Assembly (NCBI GenBank): GCA_030524175.1
Contig: JAUNHC010000024.1
Span: forward strand, 1 to 64,000
Reading direction: 5' to 3'
Length of the DNA stretch: 64,000 nt
Origin: Eubacteriales bacterium
Lineage (GTDB): Bacteria > Bacillota > Clostridia > Lachnospirales > Lachnospiraceae
The notes under the pieces are model-generated. The model had not been told where the DNA came from and made no database searches. It worked only from the letters and a program-made list of their open reading frames with translations. The position numbers and the translations under genes were made by a program. The stretch's first letter is position 1, and each line of letters begins with the position of its first letter. Below, piece by piece: positions 1-9,336 of the stretch.

Positions 1-22
1 TTTCATGCATATATGCATGAAA
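1..22. repeat. Perfect palindrome at the left edge
   Basis: TTTCATGCATA and its exact complement TATGCATGAAA make a perfect 22-bp palindrome at the very start of the window, about 40 bp beyond the mazG stop. It could be an operator or part of a 3' end element. The neighbouring sequence is not visible. Confidence 0.5.
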
Positions 23-64
23 ACACCTCGCGGGATATTACCAGTGAAAAGTAACCGGAAAAAG

Positions 65-478
65 CTACCGGTCAGGAATACTGCTCCTGTGCATTTCTTT
101 CTCCCTTTTCTTCAGCTCTTCCCAGCTTAAGGATGCCGCCTCTTTATCCTCCGGAGAAAAAATCTTTGGGTGGCGGTAGCGCATCTTGTCAGATATTCCG
201 GAAATCACATCCTCCAGAGTGAAAAGCCCTTCCTCCTGGGCTATGATACTGTGAAGGACGATCTGAAGAAGAACGTCTCCAAGCTCCTCGCACAGATTAT
301 CGCCCTTTCCGTCCCGGGTGAGGATATCAATCCCCTCCAGGACTTCACCGGTCTCATCTGTCAGGCAGGGCTTAAGGCTTTCATGAGTCTGAACGCTGTC
401 CCACGGACATTTCTGCCGTAATTCCCTCACAACTTCAACGAATTCCCAGAAAACATCTTTCTTTGCATCCTCTGTCAT
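65..478 (-). CDS. mazG: MazG-family nucleotide pyrophosphohydrolase, single domain
   Basis: This probably hydrolyses (d)NTPs to the monophosphate and pyrophosphate, a housecleaning role in the cytoplasm. The protein has the MazG signature: CPWD near residue 25, then a helical acidic stretch with DETGEVLE and EELGDVLLQ supplying the metal-binding acidic residues. At about 137 residues it is one MazG domain, whereas E. coli MazG has two in tandem. The first acid of the usual EExxE motif is Asp here. I chose ATG at 478 because it overlaps the TGA stop of the upstream phosphoglucomutase gene (TGATG), which suggests translational coupling. A GTG one codon upstream is possible. Confidence 0.85.
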   Translation of the reverse strand: MTEDAKKDVFWEFVEVVRELRQKCPWDSVQTHESLKPCLTDETGEVLEGIDILTRDGKGDNLCEELGDVLLQIVLHSIIAQEEGLFTLEDVISGISDKMRYRHPKIFSPEDKEAASLSWEELKKREKEMHRSSIPDR

Positions 479-2211
479 CACATCATAGAATCAACCATGG
501 CCAGCACTGCCTTGCCCATGGTTGCAGACTTCTCATCTGCATCGGAAAGAGAGGAACCTTTAACACCATAATAGAATTTTACTTTGGGCTCTGTTCCTGA
601 CGGACGTACACATACCCACGCATCATTTGTCAGTTCGTAGTACAGAACATTGGAGCCCGGAAGTCCGGTAGGCTTCACTTCACCTGTTGCCAGGTCTGTG
701 ATGGTATCTTTTTTGTAATCTCTCACTGCAATCACCTTATGTCCCGCAAATTCTGCAGGAGGCTCTTTGCGCAGAGTATCCATGATATCCTGGATTTTCT
801 GCAGACCTTCGATTCCTTTCAGCGTCACTGACTTAATGTCGTCCTTGTAGTAGCCGAACTCCTCATACATGTCGATCATGGCATCCCACAAGGTCTTACC
901 CTGTGTCTTATAGTAAGCGGCAGCCTCACAAAGAGCCATTGTTGCAACAATAGCGTCCTTGTCCCTTGCATAAGTTCCGATCAGGCAGCCGTAGCTCTCT
1001 TCAAATCCAAAGAGATAAGTACCTTCTCCGCTGTTCTCGAAGCCAAGGATCTGCTGGCCGATAAACTTAAAGCCGGTAAGCACTTCAATAAGATTTACAT
1101 TGTAACCCTTTGCAATGGCGTCTGCCAGGTTGCTGGTAACAATTGTCTTGATCAACGCACCGTCCTTGGGAAGTCCGCCTTCTTTGGCCTTCTTCTGGCC
1201 GATTTCATAATTGGCAAGGAGACAGCCGGACATATTTCCCGTAAGGTCATGGTATTCCCCGTTCTTGTCCTTCACCCGTACACCCAGACGGTCTGCATCC
1301 GGGTCAGTGGCCAGTACAAGGTCTGCATCCACTTCCTTAGCAAGCTTAAGGCCAAGCTCAAAGGCCTCTGCTGCCTCTGGGTTGGGATAGCTGACTGTGG
1401 GGAAATCTCCGTCCGGAAGTTCCTGCTCTTTTACTACATAAACATTCTCAAAGCCCAGTTCCTTCAATATCCTTCTGGCAGGAATATTCCCTGTACCGTG
1501 AAGGGGAGAGTAAACAATCTTCAGATTTTTGCCCTCTGCCTGGATGGCGTCCATGTGGATCACCTGTTTCTTCAGTTCCGCGATATAGTCATCGTCAATT
1601 GCCTGTCCGATCACCTGGTAGAGGCCTGCGTTTTCAGCCTCTGCTTTATCCATTGTTTTTACTGTGTTCCAGTCGGAAATTGCTTTTACCTCACCCATGA
1701 TCCCTGAGTCATGAGGCGGTGTGATCTGAGCGCCGTCCTCCCAGTATACCTTATATCCGTTATATTCAGGGGGATTATGGCTGGCAGTGATATTGATACC
1801 TGCCGCACATCCCAGATGACGCACTGCGAAAGAAAGCTCCGGCGTTGGTCTCAAGGATTCAAAAATGAACGCTTTGATTCCATTGGCAGCAAGGCATAAA
1901 GCAGCCTCCTGGGCAAATTCCGGGGACATATGACGGGAATCGTATGCAATTGCCACGCCCTGGGACTGTTTGCCCACCTTTGCAATATAATTGGCAAGTC
2001 CCTGGGTTGCACGCCTTACCACATAAATATTCATGCGGTTGGTTCCTGCACCGATAATTCCGCGCAGACCTGCAGTGCCGAATTCCAGATCCATATAAAA
2101 CCGCTCTTTAATCTCGTTCTCGTCACCTTCAATTGCCTTCAATTCTGATTTAGTAGCCTCATCGAAGTATGGGTTGTCAAGCCACTGGCTGTAAACCTCT
2201 TTATAATCCAT
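478..2211 (-). CDS. pgcA: Phosphoglucomutase/phosphomannomutase (alpha-D-phosphohexomutase family)
   Basis: This interconverts hexose 1-phosphate and 6-phosphate, feeding UDP-glucose and cell-envelope glycan synthesis. The 577-residue protein has the full family motif set in order: the active-site phosphoserine loop TASHNPPEYNGYK, the metal-binding DPDADRLG, the sugar-binding GFEESYG, and the C-terminal phosphate-binding RPSGTEPK. Length and motifs fit the long Firmicutes PgcA type. The open frame extends 15 codons upstream, but a GGGAGG box lies about 8 nt before the ATG at 2211, so I start there. The gene is followed by overlapping mazG. Confidence 0.93.
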   Translation of the reverse strand: MDYKEVYSQWLDNPYFDEATKSELKAIEGDENEIKERFYMDLEFGTAGLRGIIGAGTNRMNIYVVRRATQGLANYIAKVGKQSQGVAIAYDSRHMSPEFAQEAALCLAANGIKAFIFESLRPTPELSFAVRHLGCAAGINITASHNPPEYNGYKVYWEDGAQITPPHDSGIMGEVKAISDWNTVKTMDKAEAENAGLYQVIGQAIDDDYIAELKKQVIHMDAIQAEGKNLKIVYSPLHGTGNIPARRILKELGFENVYVVKEQELPDGDFPTVSYPNPEAAEAFELGLKLAKEVDADLVLATDPDADRLGVRVKDKNGEYHDLTGNMSGCLLANYEIGQKKAKEGGLPKDGALIKTIVTSNLADAIAKGYNVNLIEVLTGFKFIGQQILGFENSGEGTYLFGFEESYGCLIGTYARDKDAIVATMALCEAAAYYKTQGKTLWDAMIDMYEEFGYYKDDIKSVTLKGIEGLQKIQDIMDTLRKEPPAEFAGHKVIAVRDYKKDTITDLATGEVKPTGLPGSNVLYYELTNDAWVCVRPSGTEPKVKFYYGVKGSSLSDADEKSATMGKAVLAMVDSMM

Positions 2212-2293
2212 ACTAGTACCTCCCTGTGCCTTTATTTTTTCTCTATTATATAACAATCATTAAAAAAAATAAAGGTAAAACAGGGTTTTCCAT

Positions 2294-3277
2294 CTAAAAG
2301 GGATACCGTTCGAAGCACTTTCCGGCAAATTCCTCCCATATATCTTTTTGTTTCACCAATATCTTTAATTTTTCGATATTCTTTTCGGAAATCCAAGCTT
2401 TATTATGAGAATAATAGTAATTGGCCAGTTTCCAATATTTTTCCGGATAAGTAAATCTCACTCTCAGGTTCTTCCACTCCAAGGGCGAAATAGGGCGTAC
2501 CTGGTGATAAACACGGAGCATTTCCCGTGCCAGGCTTAAATCCCAATTATATTTTTCCAGCACCTTGCGCATAAAACGGTAAAGATCTGCCGCCTGTATA
2601 TCGAATCCCCAATGGCCGAAATTTGTCACTGCCGTACTGCCTTTCATAATAAGAACATTATGCTGGTTATACTCCCCGTGGCAGATGCGTCCTTCATCCA
2701 TGGACTGCTGCCTGAGCGTTTCATAGGAGGAGTCCTCCAGCATAGCCAAAGCCTCCTCCCCCTTTTTCAAAAACCATTCCACACTTGCCAGAAAATCCTT
2801 CTCAAACAGGCTTGTCGGCCCTTTTTTACGGATAAACTTGCGGATCTTTCGGATTTCCTGATTATGACGTACATATTCCTCCTGCAGAGATTTTTCAACA
2901 TAATCGTTTATCACAGGCAGCTTCATGACCTTATGTAATTCTGCCAGGGAACGCACGCTCTTTAAAATGTCGTCCCTGGATTTCGTATCACATTCCCGGC
3001 CATCGTACCAGTGCTGCAGGGTAAAAGGTATCTCGTCCTTGTCACGGCTCACCAGACTGCCTTCCTGGTTTTCCAGAAAGCTGTCCACGTTCAGGCCGCT
3101 CTCTTGTATGGTGAGAAGCAGTTCCTGCTGCTTTTGCAGTTTCTTTTCGGAACCATGGAATTCCCGCAGAATCAAAAGTCCCTTCTCCGTATAGCACAGA
3201 AGAGCTCCTCTTGTGCGGGAGGAAGACTTGGCTGTCAGGCCATACTGCTCCAAGGTGCTGAGTCCATAATCATACAA
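2294..3277 (-). CDS. CotS-family spore coat kinase-like protein
   Basis: This is a member of the aminoglycoside phosphotransferase-like CotS/YutH family, whose characterised members are spore coat proteins. The kinase-like C-lobe is visible as HGEYNQHNVLI, a variant of the catalytic HGDxxxxN loop with Glu for Asp, followed by NFGHWGFDIQAADLYRFMRK in place of the DFD/DxA metal site. Both metal or catalytic acidic positions therefore look altered, which suggests a structural rather than catalytic role. At 327 residues the length is normal for CotS. It stands alone between the phosphoglucomutase gene and the sugar module, and it implies that the host makes endospores. Confidence 0.8.
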   Translation of the reverse strand: MYDYGLSTLEQYGLTAKSSSRTRGALLCYTEKGLLILREFHGSEKKLQKQQELLLTIQESGLNVDSFLENQEGSLVSRDKDEIPFTLQHWYDGRECDTKSRDDILKSVRSLAELHKVMKLPVINDYVEKSLQEEYVRHNQEIRKIRKFIRKKGPTSLFEKDFLASVEWFLKKGEEALAMLEDSSYETLRQQSMDEGRICHGEYNQHNVLIMKGSTAVTNFGHWGFDIQAADLYRFMRKVLEKYNWDLSLAREMLRVYHQVRPISPLEWKNLRVRFTYPEKYWKLANYYYSHNKAWISEKNIEKLKILVKQKDIWEEFAGKCFERYPF

Positions 3278-3365
3278 TCGCGTATCCCCCTCATGTTTTT
3301 GTACCTTCTATCTTATGTTCCTGTCCTTTAGGATATGCGAAGGGAAAATGAGGGGGATAATTCTG

Positions 3366-4289
3366 TTATAAACCGTGATATTTTCTCGATACTTCCGGAG
3401 AGCGTGCAATCCTCAGAATGTCGTACCACTGCTCCCGGCTCATAGAATATTCAAGAGCTTTCACCGCAGCCAGGACTCTCTCTTTCTTTCCTGTACCTGT
3501 AATGGGGATTGTTTTCACCGGCAGGCGGTATAGCCATGCATACATAACTTCGTCAATACTTTCTGCCCCTAATTCCTGCCTGATTTCCTCCAGCACCTCC
3601 AATGTTGCCAGATTCCCTTTGGCAAGATTCTTCTTTTGCAGTTCACCTCCGCAAAGGGGTGAATAGGCCAGCAATGGGATTTTTCTCGTAAGGGCATCTT
3701 CCATTGTACCGTCTGCCAGAAAATCCATACACTGTACACTCATTTTAATCTCATTTGTAAGAATGGGCAAAGTCAAACAGCTTTCCAATGCTTTTATCTG
3801 CTCCGGTAGAAAATTAGATACACCTACATGTCTTACTTTTCCGTCTTTATATAATGTTTCCAGAGCTTCGGCCGTTTCTTCCGGATTCATAAGAGGGCAG
3901 GGCCGGTGCAGTAAATATAAATCTATAGTGTCAATCCCAAGGCGCATCAACGACTGTTCACAGGCAGCGATGATATATTCCTTGGAAAGATTATATGATT
4001 CACTTACAAAATATGGTCTTCTTAGAGAATCATATACAATACCCCCCTTAGTGATGATCTGCATCTTACTGCGCAGAGACGGCTCAAGCTTCAGCATCTC
4101 ACCGAAATAACGCTCACATTCTCCCTGTCCGTAAATATCTGCATGGTCAAAGGTGGTAAGGCCAAGTTCCAGATATTCCTTAGTCCTGTTCAACAAGCCC
4201 TGCCTGTCCAATCCCCATTCCATCAGGTTCATAGTGCCTACTGCCACAGGGGCAATTGAAAGGTCTTTACATAATGCAATTTTTTCCAT
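3366..4289 (-). CDS. Aldo/keto reductase
   Basis: This is an NAD(P)H-dependent carbonyl reductase of the AKR (beta/alpha)8-barrel superfamily. FDHADIYGQGECERYFGEML carries the catalytic Asp and Tyr, the catalytic Lys region is around IITKGG, and LLHRP provides the active-site His. The C-terminal half has the GTGKKERVLAAV cofactor-phosphate loop. The start at 4289 is preceded by GGAGGAGCGGGA; the frame extends 16 codons further and would then overlap the aldolase gene. The gene is last in a co-directional cluster of DeoR regulator, ABC importer, PfkB kinase and class II aldolase, so it probably reduces or oxidises a sugar or its cleavage product. The substrate is not evident. Confidence 0.85.
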   Translation of the reverse strand: MEKIALCKDLSIAPVAVGTMNLMEWGLDRQGLLNRTKEYLELGLTTFDHADIYGQGECERYFGEMLKLEPSLRSKMQIITKGGIVYDSLRRPYFVSESYNLSKEYIIAACEQSLMRLGIDTIDLYLLHRPCPLMNPEETAEALETLYKDGKVRHVGVSNFLPEQIKALESCLTLPILTNEIKMSVQCMDFLADGTMEDALTRKIPLLAYSPLCGGELQKKNLAKGNLATLEVLEEIRQELGAESIDEVMYAWLYRLPVKTIPITGTGKKERVLAAVKALEYSMSREQWYDILRIARSPEVSRKYHGL

Positions 4290-4305
4290 TCCCGCTCCTC
4301 CGTAT

Positions 4306-5178
4306 TTATATCTCCTCATGTAAAATGTTCTTCCCAAGCATCCTCATCTTATGCTCTGCGAAAGCCGCAAGCTTTTCATAAGCAGGTGCATACATTTTGG
4401 CAACTGAATATCCAAAGCCTTCCCCGGTCTGGACACGTGCCGTACTTTCTCCAACTACCCGGACAAGGTCTGTTGCCAGATTCACTTTCGTGATCCCATA
4501 ATTCACTGCTTCCTGTACTTTATCCTCCGGAGTTCCTGAACCTCCGTGCATTACCAGAGGGATTGACACACGGTTGTATATCTTTTTAAGTCTGTCTATA
4601 TTTATATGGGGCGGAAATTGATATTCTCCATGGACAGTGCCGATAGATACTGCCAGCAGATCGATTCCTGTTTTCTCCGCAAAAAGAGCTGCCTCCTCAG
4701 GGTCTGTCTGCAGCGCCTCCTCCTGGCTAAGAGAAAGTTTCTGCTCACAGCCTGCTATTTTCCCCAGTTCTCCTTCTACAGTAACCCCATAACGGTGAGC
4801 ATATTCCACAACCTTGGAAGTCCGCTCTATATTTTCTTCCAGTTCATATGCAGAAGCGTCTATCATAACAGATTTAAAGCCTGCATCAATGGCCTGACGT
4901 ATCCTGTCATAATCCCGGAAATGGTCGGCATGGAGAATAACAGGCACATCCACCTCACCGGCAATGGTTTTTGCCGCTGCAACAGCATTGTCAAGCCCTC
5001 CGAAAAATTCTACCTCTGCATCGCCGATAATGTACAGCATAGGGAGTCCAAGCTTTTGTGACACCTGGGCGATGGCGTACCCATATGCATAAGTCCATAT
5101 ACAAAAGCCTCCCAGAGCATATTTTCGTTTTCTGGCATCCACCAGATAATCCTTTAATGGTGATAACTCTCTCTTCAT
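4306..5178 (-). CDS. Class II ketose-bisphosphate aldolase
   Basis: This zinc-dependent aldolase of the FbaA/GatY/IolJ family cleaves a phosphorylated ketose or keto-acid to DHAP (or a related triose) and an aldehyde. The metal ligands and catalytic segments are present: ILHADHFRDYD, TVEGELGKIAG, GTVHGEYQF, and MHGGSG followed by KVNLATD, which binds the phosphate. Length (290 residues) fits the GatY/IolJ branch. It lies just downstream of a PfkB kinase, a classic phosphorylate-then-cleave pair. The family cannot be resolved further by eye: tagatose-, fructose-, deoxygluconate- or sulfofructose-type substrates are all possible. Confidence 0.88.
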   Translation of the reverse strand: MKRELSPLKDYLVDARKRKYALGGFCIWTYAYGYAIAQVSQKLGLPMLYIIGDAEVEFFGGLDNAVAAAKTIAGEVDVPVILHADHFRDYDRIRQAIDAGFKSVMIDASAYELEENIERTSKVVEYAHRYGVTVEGELGKIAGCEQKLSLSQEEALQTDPEEAALFAEKTGIDLLAVSIGTVHGEYQFPPHINIDRLKKIYNRVSIPLVMHGGSGTPEDKVQEAVNYGITKVNLATDLVRVVGESTARVQTGEGFGYSVAKMYAPAYEKLAAFAEHKMRMLGKNILHEEI

Positions 5179-5199
5179 AGTAAATCCTTTCCCTCTGTC

Positions 5200-6150
5200 T
5201 CAGAGTCCTTTTCTATGTAATAATCCCAAAACCTGCTGTCTGTTCTTAAGGGCAGAAACCGCCCCGGTTCCTGTGACACTGACTGCAGCAGCGGCATTGG
5301 CAAATAATGCTGACTTCTGAAAATCCATCCCCTGCAGCACAGCCGCCATAAAAGCACCGGTAAAATTATCCCCCGCCCCTGCGGTATCACAGACGTACTC
5401 CTGGTAAAATGCCGGAATCTGCTCCTCATATCCTTGCTCTGCGAGATAACATCCCTGTTCCCCCATCTTAATAAGAACACGTTTTGCCCCTTTATCCAAA
5501 AAAGTATGTGCCATTTTATGCACATCCATAGTTTCCGCAAGATAAGCGGCTTCTTCATAGCTGGGCACGAAATAATCGATAAATTGCAGGTTGCGGAACA
5601 CCAGTTCTCTTCCCTTTCCAAACGCATCGCTGGCTGTATCTGCAGTCACCATGGCACCGGCATCCTTAGCGGTCCGGAAAATCATCTCTTCTCCTTTTCC
5701 ATCCAGACCCGGAAGGAAATAAAAGCTTCCATAACTTACCATCCGAGTGTTTTTCAAAACCTGCGGATCCACATCCCTCAATGTAAAATTGTGGATATTG
5801 TCTCCCTCTCTTGTAAGAAAATTGCGGCTGCCGTCAGGTTTTACAAGGGCGATGGTGACCATGGTGGCTTCCTTCTCTGCCACATGGACCCATGTATCCT
5901 CAATCCCCTCACTGTGAAGCACTTCCATAAGATATTTCCCATATGTATCATCCCCAACACGGGAGCATAACGCCACCCGGCACCCAAGACGTTTTGCGAT
6001 CACTGCCTGAGTCATGGCACCGCCTCCCGAGGAAATGCCCATATCTTTCAGCAAGGTTGCATCTCTTGTAAATAACGATTCATCCACTTCTCTTAAAATC
6101 ATGTCATAGGCCATCATACCCACAGCAACAATATCATAATCCTTTTCCAT
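5200..6150 (-). CDS. PfkB-family carbohydrate kinase
   Basis: This ribokinase-fold sugar kinase should phosphorylate the imported sugar or its isomer in the cytoplasm. The N-terminal PfkB signature is SSGGGAMTQAVIAKRLG, and the C-terminal signature DTAGAGDNFTGAF contains the catalytic Asp and anion hole. The ATG at 6150 has GGGGAGACAG directly upstream and clears the stop of the preceding permease gene at 6164; the longer frame would overlap it. It is followed after 21 bp by the class II aldolase. Related kinases act on fructose 1-phosphate, tagatose 6-phosphate, deoxyketogluconate or sulfofructose, and the exact substrate is open. Confidence 0.88.
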   Translation of the reverse strand: MEKDYDIVAVGMMAYDMILREVDESLFTRDATLLKDMGISSGGGAMTQAVIAKRLGCRVALCSRVGDDTYGKYLMEVLHSEGIEDTWVHVAEKEATMVTIALVKPDGSRNFLTREGDNIHNFTLRDVDPQVLKNTRMVSYGSFYFLPGLDGKGEEMIFRTAKDAGAMVTADTASDAFGKGRELVFRNLQFIDYFVPSYEEAAYLAETMDVHKMAHTFLDKGAKRVLIKMGEQGCYLAEQGYEEQIPAFYQEYVCDTAGAGDNFTGAFMAAVLQGMDFQKSALFANAAAAVSVTGTGAVSALKNRQQVLGLLHRKGL

Positions 6151-6163
6151 CCTGTCTCCCCCA

Positions 6164-6994
6164 TCAATTCTTAACACTGCCTGCTGTCATCCCCTCCACA
6201 AAGTATTTCTGAAAAAACAGAAATGCAGCTATTAAGGGAATGCTGGCCATGACAGACAATGCCATCATTTCATTGTACTGAGTTGTGTATTGCCCGATCA
6301 GCATCCCGATTCCTACAGGAAGTGTCCTGGCGGCTGTATCTGAGGTAAGTATCGTTGCATACAGAAATTCATTCCAGGCCAGAATGAAAGTATACACAGC
6401 CGTAGCCACCACCCCCGGTGCGGAAACAGGTACAATGATCTGAAAAAACGTACGAAATCTTGTACATCCATCCATAATGGCCGCTTCATCAATCTCCACA
6501 GGGATGGTAGAAATAAAATCCCGCATCATCAGGGTGGAAAAGGGTAAAGCAAAGGAAACATCCACGATTACTAACGCTGTCCTTGTATTGTACAGCCCCA
6601 TTCTGGAAATCACCAGAAAGTAAGGCACACTGAGCAGCACCAGGGGAAACATCTGTGTCAGCAGAAGGTACAGGACTGTGAATCTTTTCCCGCGGAAGGT
6701 AAAACGGGAAAGCCCGTAGCCTGCCAGCATTGCCAGAAAAACACTAAGTGCTGTCACTGCAATGGTGACAATATAACTGTTCAGAAAAAGACGCATCATA
6801 TCCGGTTTTCCTATTATGGTTAGATATGGTTTTAAGGTAACTACCTCCGGAAGAATTCTTGTGGGGATAGTAAAGACTTCGTTATTATTGCGGATTGATA
6901 TCAAAATCATCCACGCCAGAGGAAAAATGACAATTGCTGAGAACACAAGCAAAAGCACAGTCACCAGAATCTTCCTCATTTTCTGCTTTCCCAT
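6164..6994 (-). CDS. Sugar ABC transporter permease, MalG type
   Basis: This is the inner permease of a CUT1 carbohydrate importer, with about six membrane helices and the cytoplasmic EAA loop EAAIMDGCTRFRTFFQIIVP that docks the ATPase. Its C-terminus (QKYFVEGMTAGSVKN) is typical of MalG partners. The open frame begins at 7000, overlapping the upstream permease by 4 bp. GGAGG sits immediately against that ATG but 7 nt before the ATG at 6994, so I prefer 6994. No ATPase gene is in the cluster, as is usual in Firmicutes, where one shared MsmK-like ATPase serves many importers. Confidence 0.88.
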   Translation of the reverse strand: MGKQKMRKILVTVLLLVFSAIVIFPLAWMILISIRNNNEVFTIPTRILPEVVTLKPYLTIIGKPDMMRLFLNSYIVTIAVTALSVFLAMLAGYGLSRFTFRGKRFTVLYLLLTQMFPLVLLSVPYFLVISRMGLYNTRTALVIVDVSFALPFSTLMMRDFISTIPVEIDEAAIMDGCTRFRTFFQIIVPVSAPGVVATAVYTFILAWNEFLYATILTSDTAARTLPVGIGMLIGQYTTQYNEMMALSVMASIPLIAAFLFFQKYFVEGMTAGSVKN

Positions 6995-6996
6995 CC

Positions 6997-7887
6997 TCAT
7001 TCCTCCTTCCTAAGGGAGCGTTTGATGTATACTGCAGAGAATGCCAACATCAAAAGCAGCATAATGACAGCAGTTGCAGATGCATTTCCATAATCCAGCT
7101 TTTTAAACGCTCCTGCATAAATTAAGGTGGACAGCACCTCTGTCTTATTCATGGGGCCTCCGCCTGTCATGATATAAATTAAGTCAAAAGAGCGGAAATC
7201 CCATATAAACTGCAGAGTCCCCACTGTAAAAATCACGTTTTTAATCTGCGGCAGCACCACATAAAAGAACACTTGTAAGGAATTTGCACCGTCTACGATG
7301 GCTGCCTCTTTAATATCCTCACTCACGGTCTGCATTCCCGCCAAAAGCATTAACATGGCAAAGGGGAAACTCCTCCACACATTGGTAAGCACCACTGCAA
7401 GCAGGGCAAAGCGTTCATCTCCGAACCAGCCGATCACATCAGTTATTATCCCAAGCTTCATCAGCAGCCAGTTGATGATTCCAAAGGGATTAAGCATGAT
7501 GACCCACAATGCAGATACCACTGCGCTGGAAAACAGCCAGGGAAGGAGAAGTGTTGTGCGGAGTATACCGCGCAGCCACGGATTGATTTTTGCAGATAGA
7601 AGTGAGGCAAAGAACAATGCAATTATCAAAATCAGCGCCACAGATATCACTGTAAAAAGAACAGTGTTGCCCATTGCATTCCAGAACAGGTTGTCCTTAA
7701 AAATATCCAGGTAATTACCTAAGCCGTAAAACTTGGGATTTGTAAATTTAGAGTAGTCATAAAAGCTCATTTTGATCACCTGGAGAAGAGGATACCCGGT
7801 AACAGCCAGAAGCAGAACCATGCCCGGCGCCACAAATCCCGTCCCTTTGGAAATCTCAAAAGCATTTTTTCTTCGGATCCTTTTCAC
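6997..7887 (-). CDS. Sugar ABC transporter permease, MalF/UgpA type
   Basis: This is the second permease of the same CUT1 importer. It is 296 residues with an N-terminal helix at about 15-37 and five further helices, and its EAA loop is EAAIVDGANSLQVFFYVVLPQ. It lies downstream of the binding-protein gene with a gap of about 80 bp and is coupled to the MalG-type permease, so the two form the membrane heterodimer. Together with the downstream kinase and aldolase it points to uptake of an unphosphorylated monosaccharide or small glycoside that is phosphorylated inside the cell. Confidence 0.88.
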   Translation of the reverse strand: MKRIRRKNAFEISKGTGFVAPGMVLLLAVTGYPLLQVIKMSFYDYSKFTNPKFYGLGNYLDIFKDNLFWNAMGNTVLFTVISVALILIIALFFASLLSAKINPWLRGILRTTLLLPWLFSSAVVSALWVIMLNPFGIINWLLMKLGIITDVIGWFGDERFALLAVVLTNVWRSFPFAMLMLLAGMQTVSEDIKEAAIVDGANSLQVFFYVVLPQIKNVIFTVGTLQFIWDFRSFDLIYIMTGGGPMNKTEVLSTLIYAGAFKKLDYGNASATAVIMLLLMLAFSAVYIKRSLRKEE

Positions 7888-7965
7888 AGCGTACCCCCAT
7901 TTCTGTCAGGAGCTGCCGCAGGATTCACGACAGCCCCGTATAACTCTTTCCTATACACCCTTCTC

Positions 7966-9237
7966 TTATTTCCCAAGTTCCTCAAAAGCCTGGTCCCAGC
8001 TTGCCGCTGCATCAGCCAAGGCTTCCTCTGCAGTCTTATTACCCGTAATAAATTCTTGTACCTGTATGGTAAATTCTTTACGCAGCTGATCAGACTGAGG
8101 CATCCCCAAATCCGGGTTGACTGCAATTCCGTTATAAGCCTCTGCAAACACCTTCATATACTCATCATCCTGAATCAGGGAAGAATTTAAAACGGATTTA
8201 TTTGGCGGGAAGATCCCAATATCTGCAAGCTGGGTCTGTCCTTCCTCACCGGAAAGCCAGCTTATAAATGTCCAGGCAGCCTGAGGATTCTCACAGTTGG
8301 AGGAAATGCCCATACAGCCGCCGCTGGCGGTAGTTGCCTCCTGTTTTCCTGCCGGCATTGGAACCACTCCGAATTCCAAATCCGGATTAGCTGTTTTCTG
8401 GATTCCTACTCCCCAAGGTCCTTCAATCATAAAGGCTATGTTGCCTGCGGAAAAATTCGCTCTCTTCTCTTCTTCGCCTGCACTAAGCTCTCCGGGAGTC
8501 ATCACCTTGGCGTCAAGGAGTTTCTTATAAAACTCCAACCCTTCCGCTCCTGCATCTGTGTTAAAGGCCGCCTTATTTCCGTCGGTGAGTTGGGCCCCTG
8601 CCTGCAGCATATACGGCCAAACTTCATATGTAATACAGGTAGCAGGCTCTGTCTCCATATTTCCTGTAAATGCGTAAATCCCCTTCTCCGGGTCCGTCAC
8701 CTTTACCGCTGCATCGTACAACTCATCCCATGTGGAAGGCGGTTCAATTCCTGCGTCCGAAAGAATCTGCTTATTATAGAATAATGCAATTGTCCCACTG
8801 TCAAAGGGAAGAGCATAATGTGCGCCTTCGTATTCTGTCCAGAGCGGGCCTTCAATATCAGTTTTAAATTTATCATCCATTTTTTCATAATATTCGTCTA
8901 TGGGAATGATGATCTCATTGCTGGCAAATTCCAGATACCAGGGAGAATTTACCGGAATCACATCCGGCATCTGCCCTGACGCACTCAGTGTCAATATTTT
9001 GTCATGTACCTGATCATAGGGCATATCCTGGACTTCAACCTCAACCTCCGGATGGGCGTCATGAAAGGCTTCCATCACTTTGTCAAAATTCTCTTCCCCT
9101 AATTCACTGCGTTTCCATGTAAGAAATGTTATTTTCGCCGGTTCCTCCGGACTATTTTCCTCTGCCAGTACCAGACCGGCAGGTAAGGTACACAGCATTA
9201 CTGTACTGAGCACTGCTGCAATCGTTTTTTTCTTCAT
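7966..9237 (-). CDS. Extracellular sugar-binding protein of ABC importer (family 1)
   Basis: This 423-residue solute-binding protein should deliver the sugar to the two permeases encoded just downstream. The N-terminus is a clear signal sequence: MKKK, a hydrophobic core, and a likely signal peptidase I site after AGLVLA. The body has typical family 1 features such as ITFLTWKRSE, FDSGTIALFYNKQIL, AFMIEGPWGVG and SGGCMGISSN. There is no lipobox: the only cysteine in the leader (residue 17) is preceded by VML, which does not fit the LxxC consensus. In a Gram-positive this is unusual, since binding proteins are normally lipid-anchored. RBS GGGAGGG precedes the ATG. Confidence 0.88.
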   Translation of the reverse strand: MKKKTIAAVLSTVMLCTLPAGLVLAEENSPEEPAKITFLTWKRSELGEENFDKVMEAFHDAHPEVEVEVQDMPYDQVHDKILTLSASGQMPDVIPVNSPWYLEFASNEIIIPIDEYYEKMDDKFKTDIEGPLWTEYEGAHYALPFDSGTIALFYNKQILSDAGIEPPSTWDELYDAAVKVTDPEKGIYAFTGNMETEPATCITYEVWPYMLQAGAQLTDGNKAAFNTDAGAEGLEFYKKLLDAKVMTPGELSAGEEEKRANFSAGNIAFMIEGPWGVGIQKTANPDLEFGVVPMPAGKQEATTASGGCMGISSNCENPQAAWTFISWLSGEEGQTQLADIGIFPPNKSVLNSSLIQDDEYMKVFAEAYNGIAVNPDLGMPQSDQLRKEFTIQVQEFITGNKTAEEALADAAASWDQAFEELGK

Positions 9238-9270
9238 AAATACCCTCCCGTTATTGGCGTGTGTGTGAAA

Positions 9271-9288
9271 TTCCGGCCATCGCCGGAA
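9271..9288 (-). other. Small leader hairpin before the binding-protein gene
   Basis: TTCCGGC and GCCGGAA form a perfect 7-bp stem with a 4-nt loop in the presumed 5' leader of the binding-protein gene, about 35 nt before its start codon. There is no T-run after it on the minus strand, so I read it as an RNA-stabilising or regulatory stem rather than a terminator. Confidence 0.4.
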
Positions 9289-9336
9289 CTTTCCTTTTTC
9301 TTGTTATTGAAATTTTAAAAAATTCTAATATAAAAA

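Noticed and set aside
5175-5627. 150-codon minus-strand open frame
   Set aside because: It overlaps the PfkB kinase gene in another frame, has no family signature, and the kinase frame has complete motifs.
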